A stretch of 34,233 nucleotides of DNA, from assembly GCA_945876945.1 (NCBI GenBank), contig CAMCQE010000028.1, forward strand, positions 1 to 34,233, written 5' to 3'. The first letter of the stretch is position 1, and the number at the start of each line of letters is the position of its first letter. A program made the translations under genes and the position numbers. The notes beneath the pieces were generated by a model that worked only from the letters and a program-made list of their open reading frames with translations, searched no databases and was not told where the DNA came from. Below are positions 1 through 6,763 of the stretch, piece by piece. This DNA is from Klebsiella pneumoniae. Its GTDB lineage: Bacteria; Pseudomonadota; Gammaproteobacteria; Ga0077536.

Positions 1-150
1 CGGACCACCCGGTCCCGGACCACCCGGTCCCGGACCACCCTGACCCGGACCACCCGGTCCCGGACCACCCGGTCCCGGACCACCCTGACCCGGACCACCC
101 TGGCCCGGGCCACCCTGTCCCGGACCACCCTGGCCCGGGCCATCCGGCCC
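1..150 (-). repeat. Ten tandem 15-bp units coding a G-(P/Q)-G-G-P pentapeptide
   Basis: Ten in-frame 15-bp units start at 1, 16, 31, 46, 61, 76, 91, 106, 121 and 136. On the coding (minus) strand each reads Gly-Pro-Gly-Gly-Pro or Gly-Gln-Gly-Gly-Pro. Units nearest the window edge are almost identical; those nearest the FecR domain carry more substitutions, and the last (136-150) is degenerate. The array touches the window edge and is probably longer. The length is a multiple of three, so copy-number change would keep the frame. Confidence 0.95.
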
Positions 151-819
151 CGGCGGCATGCCGTTGGGCGGCGGCGCGGCGGGGCCTTTGCGGGTGAAAT
201 CAGGCTTGAAACGGGACGGTCGCGGGGGTGCCAGCTTGTTCGGGACAAACGCCCGCAGACCTTTCACCACCGGCAGACGGCCGGCCTTATTCCGAACCTC
301 CACCGCGCCTGAGGTGGTCCGCACATGCAAGCCATCGGGCAAGGCGCTGCCGTCGGTCTGGGTGCAATCGCCCTGGCAGAACAGCGCGTCGTACGCGGTG
401 CCTCTGATGCCGATGGTCGCCACCACCGTTCGCATCTGGTACCGCTCGGTGTTTCGATGGCCGATGGCGCCGCTCAAGGCGCGCACGCCGCCTCGAATCA
501 AGTCAAAGATCGCTTGCTCAGTGCCATCCTCAGCGCCGTTATAGCGGTACTCGGCAATTTTGAAACGGGAGTTGCTCTGCACGGCCACCGCCCCGCCGTC
601 GCTGAACTGAAGCCGCGCTTCACCGCGGCCGGTTTGAACGGTATCGCCATTGAACACGGCGCTGTTCGGAAGGAGGGGCTCTTTGGGGCCAGTTGCGCGT
701 AGCACCTCGGCTTGGCCGGAAACAGCGGTCACCCGCGCCACTTTCGCGGGCTCGACCGCCAGCACAGGAAAGGTCGCCAAACCCAGCAACAGAAGCAGAA
801 AGGAAACCAGTGTGGGCAT
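1..819 (-). CDS. FecR-domain protein with Gly/Pro/Gln-rich repeat tail (3' end outside window)
   Basis: The reading frame is open from an ATG at 819 to the window edge (273 codons, no stop reached). A GGAAAG ribosome site lies at 825-830. The first ~21 residues (MPTLVSFLLLLLGLATF...VLA) look like a signal peptide, though without a basic N-region. Residues ~22-175 match a FecR-type domain: the pattern VSGQAEVLR, then DTVQTGRGEARLQFSDGG, then TVVATIGIRGTAYD, typical of periplasmic or surface FecR proteins. A basic, proline-rich linker then leads into pentapeptides of the form G-(P/Q)-G-G-P that continue off the window. Such FecR proteins in Proteobacteria often sit next to CHASE2-type cyclases or secretion genes rather than iron-uptake genes, so no iron role should be assumed. 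The gene diverges from the oxidoreductase at 916. The family call is firm; the function is unknown. Confidence 0.85.
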   Translation of the reverse strand, partial: MPTLVSFLLLLLGLATFPVLAVEPAKVARVTAVSGQAEVLRATGPKEPLLPNSAVFNGDTVQTGRGEARLQFSDGGAVAVQSNSRFKIAEYRYNGAEDGTEQAIFDLIRGGVRALSGAIGHRNTERYQMRTVVATIGIRGTAYDALFCQGDCTQTDGSALPDGLHVRTTSGAVEVRNKAGRLPVVKGLRAFVPNKLAPPRPSRFKPDFTRKGPAAPPPNGMPPGPDGPGQGGPGQGGPGQGGPGQGGPGPGGPGPGGPGQGGPGPGGPGPGGP

Positions 820-915
820 CGCGTCTTTCCGAGTGCAGAGACCGCCGTGTCGGCGCGCCCAAATAAAGCATTAAGCTTCCGGGGCTAAGTCTTACCAGTT
901 TTAAGGAGTTCTCCC

Positions 916-2016
916 ATGGCCCTGAGCGCCAACCGATTTCAGCTCGCGGTGTTCGGCAGCAACGTCAGCCATGGCTGCACCATATCATCCGCCGCCGGCG
1001 GCATTGAAGTGAACTGGGACGAATCGCTCAGCATCGCGCGAACCGCCGATCGCATCGGGCTGGAAGCGCTCATTCCGGTGTGCCGCTGGAAAGGCTTTGG
1101 CGGCCCCAGCGAGTTCAATCACCGCAGCTTCGAGACCTGGACCTGGGCCGCCGGACTGGCGCAGGCCACGCAGCGCATTCACGTGTTTGCGACCACCGCC
1201 GTGGCTTCGATTCATCCGGTCCTCGCCGCCAAACAGGCGGCGACTATCGACCACATCTCGGGCGGACGCTTTGGCCTCAACGTGGTCGCTGGCTGGAACA
1301 GTCACGAGGTGGCCATGTTTGGCAAAACCCAATTTCCGCACGCCGAGCGTTATGCGATGACCGACGAATGGATGCGCTTCATTCACGAACTCTGGACCCG
1401 CGACGGCGAGTTCGATTTTGCGGGCACCTATTTCAACGGGCCGCGCTGCTACGCTGAGCCGAAGCCGCTGCAACGCCCCCGCCCGCCGGTGATGAGCGCG
1501 GGCGTTAGCCCGGCGGGCCGGCGCTTCGCCGCCCAGCATGCCGACATGAATTTCATCCTTGCGCCCAATCTCGAAATGGCGAGCGCCACGGTGGCCGATG
1601 TGCGCCGGATTGCGCGAGACGAGTTCGCGCGCGAGGTTGAGGTGTGGGGTAACGCGGCGCTGTTCATCGGCGCCACCGAAGCCGAGGCTAAGGACTACTA
1701 CCAACATGTGATTCACGAACAGGGCGATCTGGTGGCGGCCGGCAATTTGCTGGACACCTTCACCGCCGAATCTGGCAGCCAATTGCCCGACCCAGCGCTG
1801 CGTGAAAGCTATCTGCGCAACATGATGGCCGGCTATTCGGGCTTTCCCGTAGTGGGCACCGCCAGCAGCATCGCCGACTTCCTGCAGGCCATGGCCGATT
1901 GCGGCATGGCGGGCGCCACGCTGTCATGGCCGGATTACGCGAGCGGTCTCAAGCATCTTGAACGCGATCTGCTGCCAGAACTGCAAACGCGCGGCCTGCG
2001 CCAAGCCGCCGGCTAA
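916..2016 (+). CDS. LLM-class flavin-dependent monooxygenase (RutA/SfnG-like)
   Basis: A 366-residue protein with a clear Shine-Dalgarno (AAGGAG at 903-908, 7 nt before ATG). It has the bacterial luciferase-like TIM-barrel pattern throughout: an early substrate-pocket segment (RWKGFGGPSEFNHRSFE), then IHVFATTAVASIHPVLAAKQ, then the flavin-binding hallmark ATIDHISGGRFGLNVVAGW near residues 111-130, and the PVMSAGVSPAGRRFAAQHAD segment. The family uses reduced FMN and O2, usually with a partner flavin reductase, to oxidise small substrates. The GFGG and GGRFGLNVV segments are closest in my memory to pyrimidine monooxygenase RutA and dimethylsulfone monooxygenase SfnG. No rut or sfn genes and no flavin reductase are nearby, so the substrate is open. 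It stands alone between a divergent FecR gene and the convergent secretion operon, whose last gene it overlaps by 4 bp. Confidence 0.9.
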   Translation: MALSANRFQLAVFGSNVSHGCTISSAAGGIEVNWDESLSIARTADRIGLEALIPVCRWKGFGGPSEFNHRSFETWTWAAGLAQATQRIHVFATTAVASIHPVLAAKQAATIDHISGGRFGLNVVAGWNSHEVAMFGKTQFPHAERYAMTDEWMRFIHELWTRDGEFDFAGTYFNGPRCYAEPKPLQRPRPPVMSAGVSPAGRRFAAQHADMNFILAPNLEMASATVADVRRIARDEFAREVEVWGNAALFIGATEAEAKDYYQHVIHEQGDLVAAGNLLDTFTAESGSQLPDPALRESYLRNMMAGYSGFPVVGTASSIADFLQAMADCGMAGATLSWPDYASGLKHLERDLLPELQTRGLRQAAG

Positions 2017-3350
2017 GGCTCGCGCCCGCTCTCGGCGCGATAGCGTTGGAGCGGGCTGAGCAGAAAATCGAGGACTCGTCGCGTGCCCAGTTCAAAGTCG
2101 ACGGTAACGCTCATACCGGGCGTCACGCGTTGCGGCCGACCGTCAACGGACAAAGTCTCGTCATCGGGCCTGATCGTTACCACAAAGCGCAAGGCCCGAT
2201 CGGGGCCGGTCTGGGCGTCGGCGGCGATCTCGCGCACCACGCCTTGCAGCGTGCCGTAGCGGGTGAAATTGAAAGCATCCACCTTGATCCGCACCGGCTG
2301 CCCGCGCTGGATAAAGCCCCGATCGCGATTTTCCACCAGTGCCTCAATCGTCAAGGGCCCGTCCTCCGGCACGATTTGCATTAAAGCCTCAGCCGGATTC
2401 ACCACCGCGCCGGTTGCATGCAGGGCCAGCGCCTGCACCCGCCCCGCAACCGGGGCATACAGCGTCAGGCGGTCCCGTTGCGTGCGGGCCTTAATCACCG
2501 CGGCCCGCAGCGCCAGCAGCCGTTCTTCAAGCGCGGCTAACTCGCCTTGCCACCGCCGGGTGAACTCGGCGCGAGTCGCTTGCCTGCGCGCGTTCAGCCC
2601 GGCCAAGGCGGCTTGCGCCTCGCCTCGCTGCCCGTCCAGTGCCGCCAGCGACTGCACCAAGGCCAGCCGGTCCCGTTCGCGTTGGAGATATTGCACGCGT
2701 GGCACTACCCCTCGCGCCTGCAAGCTGGCGAGCGCGCGGGTTTCCTCCACCAGCAGCGCGAGGCTTTGTTGCTCTGCCCGCGTTTCCCGTGCGGTGGCGG
2801 CGAGCCGGCTCCGCTGCTGCTGTTGTTCGTTCGCGAGGGCCGCAAGCGCCGCTTTAAAAGCGAGCCATTCGGCCGCGAGGCGCGTCTGCGTATCCTCATT
2901 CGGCGCCCCTTGAGGCGCGGTCTGCGCAGGCGACCCAAGCTCGTTGCGGGCGGCGTGCAGCAGCGCCCGCAGCCGCCATTCGTCTTGCACCAGTCGCTGC
3001 CCGGTGTCCTGCAGTTGGCGTAGCTCCGCGTCCGCGATCGTGGCATCCAGCGTGAGCAGCGGCTGCCCCGCCAGCACCCGCTCGCCCTCTTCTACCCACA
3101 GTTCACTGACCACGCCAGGCACTAGCGACTGAATCGATTTGTTCTGCCCCACGACCACCACCTTGCCCGGCGCGTTCGCCAAGATTTCGATCCGGCTCAG
3201 CCACGCCCACAGCACCAGCCCCAGGCACAGCCCGCACAGCGCGAACATCAGGCCGCGCGCGATCCCTAAGACCGGTGTCTGCGCCAACGCCGCTGCGGGC
3301 GCTGAAAAATCCCGCCAGAGGGCCGGTCTGGTGTAACGCGCCGAATTCAA
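2013..3350 (-). CDS. Type I secretion membrane-fusion (HlyD-family) adaptor
   Basis: Periplasmic adaptor of a type I secretion system, bridging the inner-membrane ABC transporter to an outer-membrane TolC-type channel. A short cytoplasmic N-terminus precedes one membrane span (GLMFALCGLCLGLVLWAWL), then a lipoyl/barrel half (APGKVVVVGQNKSIQSLVPGVV), a long Ala/Gln/Arg-rich coiled-coil hairpin over roughly residues 95-270, and the returning HlyD barrel (APVAGRVQALALHATGAVV, then PLTIEALVENRDRGFI...GQPVRIKVDAF). Start choice is uncertain. I chose TTG at 3350, which overlaps the upstream ATPase stop as TTGA and leaves about 20 residues before the hydrophobic stretch; a GTG at 3389 in the same frame is the alternative (458 aa). 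Neither has a good Shine-Dalgarno, consistent with translational coupling. The gene ends by overlapping the convergent monooxygenase gene. Confidence 0.9.
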   Translation of the reverse strand: MNSARYTRPALWRDFSAPAAALAQTPVLGIARGLMFALCGLCLGLVLWAWLSRIEILANAPGKVVVVGQNKSIQSLVPGVVSELWVEEGERVLAGQPLLTLDATIADAELRQLQDTGQRLVQDEWRLRALLHAARNELGSPAQTAPQGAPNEDTQTRLAAEWLAFKAALAALANEQQQQRSRLAATARETRAEQQSLALLVEETRALASLQARGVVPRVQYLQRERDRLALVQSLAALDGQRGEAQAALAGLNARRQATRAEFTRRWQGELAALEERLLALRAAVIKARTQRDRLTLYAPVAGRVQALALHATGAVVNPAEALMQIVPEDGPLTIEALVENRDRGFIQRGQPVRIKVDAFNFTRYGTLQGVVREIAADAQTGPDRALRFVVTIRPDDETLSVDGRPQRVTPGMSVTVDFELGTRRVLDFLLSPLQRYRAESGREP

Positions 3351-5485
3351 GCGGCGAAGCCTGCCGCACCACGCGCCTGCAAGGCCCACAGCCGTGCGTA
3401 GGCCCCGCCGCGCGCTACCAATTCGGGATGCGTTCCCTGCTCAAGAATCTGCCCTTCATCGAGCACCAGAATGCGATCTGCCCGACACACCGCACTCAGG
3501 CGATGGGCAATCAACAGCACCGTTCTGCCGCGCGCAATCTGCCGCAGGTTCTGGTTGATGATCTGTTCGGTGTCGTAGTCGAGTGCCGAGGTCGCCTCGT
3601 CGAGAATCAACAAGCGAGGGTCGGTGACCAAGGCCCGTGCCAACGCAATGCGTTGCCGCTGCCCGCCCGACAGGCCCACGCCCTGCTCGCCCACCATGGT
3701 GTCGTAGCCTTCCGGCAAACCCAGAATGAACTCGTGCGCCCCAGCGAGTTGCGCGGCGGCGACGATGCTTGCCATCGGCATGCCGGGCTCTCGTAGCGCG
3801 ATGTTCTCGCGCACGCTGCGATTGAATAAACGGTTCTCCTGCAGCACCACGCCGATCTGGCGCCGCAACCACTGCGGATCTAACAGCGCGAGATTTTGGC
3901 CATCGAGCAGGATGCGTCCACCTTGCGGCACGTGCAGACGCTGCAGAAGGCCGGCGATGGTGCTTTTGCCCGAACCCGACGGCCCCACCAGCGCCAGCAC
4001 GGTGCCACGCCGACACTCAAAGCTGAGCCCGCGCAAGATGTCCGGCCCCTGTGGCCGATAGCGAAACTGCACCGCCTCAAACGCGATCTGGCCTTGCATC
4101 GGGGGCTGCTGGCCGTGGCTGGCAATGCGTTCAGGTTCCGGCAAGGCGTGCATCAAGGTGCCAAGCCGCTTGAGCGAGACGCCCGCCTGCTGGAGTTCCT
4201 GCCAACACTGCGCGAGGCGCAAGACCGGTTGCGCGATCCGCGCCGCGATCAGGTTGAAACCCACCAACTCGCCCACCGTGAGCGCACCGCTCATGACGAG
4301 ACGCGCGCCCAGCCACAGCGTGGCGACCGTGGTGAGTTTTTGCAGAAAGCTCATGCCCTGCGTAAAGAGACTCGTCACCCCGGAGGCCGACTGGCTGGCA
4401 AGGCCCGAGGCCACCAGCAGTTCGTCCCAGCGTCTGGTGTGCGCGACTTCAACAGCCGCGGCCTTGAGGGTTGCGATACCGCTGACAGATTCCACCAGAA
4501 ACGCCTGCGCCTCGGCGCTCCGCGCGTGGCGGTCTTCGAGGCGAGCGCGAAAAATCGGCGTGAAAAACAGGGTCATCAGCACCTGCAGGACCAGCCCTAC
4601 CGCCACCACCGCCGTGAGGCTGGCGTGATAGCAGAGCAGCAGCGCGAAAAAGCCGCCCGCGAACAGCAGGTCGATGACGAGCATCAGCGCCGGGCCGGTG
4701 AGAAACGCCCGCAAATGCTCCATTTCACGCACACAGGCCACCGTATCGCCCACCCGCCTTGCTTCAAACCAGGCCAAAGGCAGGCGCAGGAGATGCCGCC
4801 AAACGCGCGCGCCCAGCGCGACATCGAGGCGGGTCGCGGTGTGCAGTAAAAGATGCTGCCGGAGCGCGCCAAGCACAATCTCGAAACCACTGCACAGCAG
4901 GAGTCCCACGCACAGCACGTCCAGCGTGGAGGGCCGCTGATAGGCCAGCACCTTGTCGATCACGACCTGAAAAAACAGCGGTGCCACGAGCGACAGCAGT
5001 TGCAGAAAACCGGTGGCGATGAGCACTTCGAGCAGCGCTGCGCGATGACGGCGCAGGATGGGCCACCACCAGCCGCGACCCGCGTTGTCGGTCTCCCCGG
5101 GGCCGCGCGAGCGGGGATGTGCCAACAACACCTCGCCCTGCCATTGACCGAGAAAAGCCTCCCGCGCGACGACGGTGGGCGCCGCGCCGGGCGCCTGGAT
5201 GAGCACCTGATCCGACTGTAGTCCCGCCAGCACCACGTGCTCGCCGTTGGCGAGTGGCGCGAGCACAGGAAACGGCAGGTGCGGCAGCTGTTCGGGTGCC
5301 GGCCGCACCCACTTCGCCTTCAGTCCAAGCTGCCGTGCGGCCTCACACAAGGCGGGTTTACTGAGCGGCTCGCCAACCTCGCCGGAAGCCTCGCGGAGCG
5401 CGCTGGCCTCGGCGGGCACGCCGTGCAGCCGTGCCATGAGCACCAGGCCCTGCAGCCCGCTGTCCTGCGATCTGGGCACCGACAT
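3347..5485 (-). CDS. Type I secretion ABC transporter (HlyB-like, inactive C39-like domain)
   Basis: A 712-residue inner-membrane exporter that powers one-step secretion of (usually RTX) proteins. Order: a C39-like N-terminal domain (~1-130); an ABC transmembrane domain (~150-440); an ATPase domain (~465-705) with Walker A GPSGSGKS at 501-508, Q-loop VVLQEN, signature LSGGQ at 605-609, Walker B LLILDE at 625-630 and the switch His in IAHRLS at ~661. In the N-terminal domain the position that is catalytic Cys in peptidase C39 is Ser9 (motif QDSGLQG), like the non-cleaving domain of HlyB. It therefore probably recognises an uncleaved substrate rather than trimming a double-glycine leader. I chose ATG 5485 because a perfect AGGAGGT lies 8 nt upstream; an in-frame start at 5572 lacks this. 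It overlaps the adaptor gene by 4 bp. No RTX substrate or TolC homologue is in the window. Confidence 0.95.
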   Translation of the reverse strand: MSVPRSQDSGLQGLVLMARLHGVPAEASALREASGEVGEPLSKPALCEAARQLGLKAKWVRPAPEQLPHLPFPVLAPLANGEHVVLAGLQSDQVLIQAPGAAPTVVAREAFLGQWQGEVLLAHPRSRGPGETDNAGRGWWWPILRRHRAALLEVLIATGFLQLLSLVAPLFFQVVIDKVLAYQRPSTLDVLCVGLLLCSGFEIVLGALRQHLLLHTATRLDVALGARVWRHLLRLPLAWFEARRVGDTVACVREMEHLRAFLTGPALMLVIDLLFAGGFFALLLCYHASLTAVVAVGLVLQVLMTLFFTPIFRARLEDRHARSAEAQAFLVESVSGIATLKAAAVEVAHTRRWDELLVASGLASQSASGVTSLFTQGMSFLQKLTTVATLWLGARLVMSGALTVGELVGFNLIAARIAQPVLRLAQCWQELQQAGVSLKRLGTLMHALPEPERIASHGQQPPMQGQIAFEAVQFRYRPQGPDILRGLSFECRRGTVLALVGPSGSGKSTIAGLLQRLHVPQGGRILLDGQNLALLDPQWLRRQIGVVLQENRLFNRSVRENIALREPGMPMASIVAAAQLAGAHEFILGLPEGYDTMVGEQGVGLSGGQRQRIALARALVTDPRLLILDEATSALDYDTEQIINQNLRQIARGRTVLLIAHRLSAVCRADRILVLDEGQILEQGTHPELVARGGAYARLWALQARGAAGFAA

Positions 5486-5493
5486 GGTCCCGC

Positions 5494-5500
5494 ACCTCCT
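5494..5500 (-). promoter_or_regulatory. Strong Shine-Dalgarno fixing the secretion ATPase start
   Basis: On the minus strand the sequence AGGAGGT, fully complementary to the 16S rRNA 3' end, lies 8 nt before ATG 5485. It is the best ribosome site I saw in the window and decides between this ATG and the longer in-frame start at 5572. Confidence 0.85.
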
Positions 5501-5602
5501 TGCTTGAGAGGTCGGGGAGCGTGGCAGTGAGGGCGGGGTTGCGTCTCGCGCCGGACGGCGGGGCGGAGCCACACGGGAAAGATTCCCGCCGGCGACCGGA
5601 TG

Positions 5603-5634
5603 CTTGCGCCAATGGCGCGGCGCGCTGGCGCAAG
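5603..5634. repeat. Perfect 9-bp inverted repeat in intergenic region
   Basis: CTTGCGCCA (5603-5611) pairs perfectly with TGGCGCAAG (5626-5634) around a 14-nt loop. No T-run follows on either strand, so it is not a standard intrinsic terminator. It lies between the cloverleaf-like repeats and the secretion ATPase start. A smaller hairpin, CGGGAA/TTCCCG with a 3-nt loop, lies next to it at 5574-5588. Confidence 0.7.
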
Positions 5635-5651
5635 GGGGGCTTTGGAGCAGC

Positions 5652-5760
5652 GCTGAAGAAGTCCGTTAATGCGCTGCCGGCATTAACACTGCGGGCATCG
5701 AGGCCGGCGGCACAGCCAGTGCCGCCAGGCAGGCGCTGCCGTTGGCAGCGCCTCTTCAGC
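5652..5760 (-). other. Cloverleaf-forming set of nested perfect inverted repeats
   Basis: An outer pair GCTGAAGA (5652-5659) / TCTTCAGC (5753-5760) encloses three consecutive perfect hairpins: GTTAATGC/GCATTAAC (5665-5672 / 5680-5687, loop 7); GGCGGCAC/GTGCCGCC (5706-5713 / 5719-5726, loop 5); and AGGCGCTGCC/GGCAGCGCCT (5731-5740 / 5744-5753, loop 3). Position 5753 can belong to either the third hairpin or the outer stem. Read on the minus strand it begins 2 nt after the stop codon of the PfkB kinase, so it would be the 3' end of that mRNA or a long leader of the secretion genes (167 nt from its end to the ATG). Neither strand has a terminator-type T-run. It could be a structured RNA, a processing or stability element, or a REP-like DNA repeat. 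I saw no flanking target-site duplication. Confidence 0.7.
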
Positions 5761-5762
5761 CA

Positions 5763-6701
5763 TTACCAGTTGAGTTCGGTGCCGAACTCCCGCGCATAGC
5801 GCGCGGCAAACGCCATACGGGTGAAACGATGATTTTGCGTGCCGGCGTGCTCGATTTTGATCGCGCCCATCAGGCTCGCAATGCGCCCCGTCACCGACCA
5901 GTCCAAGCCATGCATCAAACCGTAAAGCAGGCCCGCGCGATAGGCGTCGCCGCAGCCGGTCGGGTCGCGCAACTGGGCAGGTTTCGCCGCTGGAATCTCC
6001 AGCGTGCCGTGATTGCGATACACCACCGAGCCTTCGCCACCGCGGGTCACCACCAGCGCCTGCACGTGTTCGCTGATTTCCGCCAGCGTCCAGCCCGTGC
6101 GCTCCTGCATCAACTCGGACTCGTAGTCGTTCACGGTCACGTAGCTGGCCTGCATGATGAACTGCTTGAGGTCGTCGCCGTTGAACATCGGCAGGCCCTG
6201 ACCCGGATCGAAAATGAAGGGGATGCCGGCGTCTACAAACTGCCGGGCGTGCTCAATCATGCCCTGACGACCGTCCGGGGCCACGATACCCAGGGTGGCG
6301 CCGGCCACATCGCTCACGCGATTGAGATGCGCCTGTTCCATCGCGCCGGGATGAAACGCGGTGATTTGGTTGTCGTCGAGATCGGTAGTGATGAACGCCT
6401 GGGCGGTCATGGTGTTTTCCATCACCCGCACATGGCTGCGATTGATCCCGAAGCTATCCATCCACTGCGCATAGGGTTCGAAGTCGATGCCCACCGCGCC
6501 CATCGGAATGGGCTCGCCGCCGAGCAGCTTGAGGTTGTAGGCGATGTTGCCGGCGCAGCCGCCGAACTCACGACGCAACTGGGGCACGAGGAAAGACACA
6601 TTCAGGATGTGGATCTTGTCCGGCAGGATGTGATTCTTGAACTGGTCCTGAAAGACCATGATGTTGTCGAAGGCAAAAGAGCCACAAATGAGCGCGGACA
6701 T
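5763..6701 (-). CDS. PfkB-family carbohydrate/adenosine-type kinase
   Basis: A 312-residue ribokinase-fold kinase. The family signature is DPTGCGDAYRAG near residues 243-254 (catalytic Asp in GCGDA, anion hole GCG), and the substrate-binding GG motif is EFGGCAGNIAYNLKLLG near residues 45-61. The N-terminus (ALICGSFAFDNIMVF) fits the bacterial 'carbohydrate kinase' subgroup often annotated as adenosine kinase; it would phosphorylate a nucleoside or sugar with ATP in the cytosol. The sequence alone does not settle adenosine against ribose or another sugar. It lies 62 bp after the adenylate-cyclase-like gene on the same strand, which would fit a role in adenosine/AMP metabolism, but that is inference. 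Its stop is followed at once by the cloverleaf-like repeats. ATG 6701 is the natural start, with the first beta strand right after it. Confidence 0.85.
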   Translation of the reverse strand: MSALICGSFAFDNIMVFQDQFKNHILPDKIHILNVSFLVPQLRREFGGCAGNIAYNLKLLGGEPIPMGAVGIDFEPYAQWMDSFGINRSHVRVMENTMTAQAFITTDLDDNQITAFHPGAMEQAHLNRVSDVAGATLGIVAPDGRQGMIEHARQFVDAGIPFIFDPGQGLPMFNGDDLKQFIMQASYVTVNDYESELMQERTGWTLAEISEHVQALVVTRGGEGSVVYRNHGTLEIPAAKPAQLRDPTGCGDAYRAGLLYGLMHGLDWSVTGRIASLMGAIKIEHAGTQNHRFTRMAFAARYAREFGTELNW

Positions 6702-6763
6702 GGCGGATTCCCGAAGTTAAAGCAAGGGCGGGAATGGTGCCCTAGGCGTGCGTCCCGCGCCAG

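Noticed and set aside
1-150. Short tandem repeats resembling a CRISPR array
   Set aside because: The 15-bp units are contiguous with no spacers and are in frame with the FecR gene, so they are protein-coding.
985-1782. Long open frame antisense to the monooxygenase gene
   Set aside because: Shadow frame caused by high-GC codon usage; no ribosome site, and the opposite strand encodes a clear LLM-family protein.
5652-5760. Cloverleaf repeats as a small transposable element or an integron attC site
   Set aside because: The outer repeat is only 8 bp, the flanks (GCAGC and CATTA) show no target duplication, and there is no transposase or integrase nearby. It is kept as an unexplained structure.
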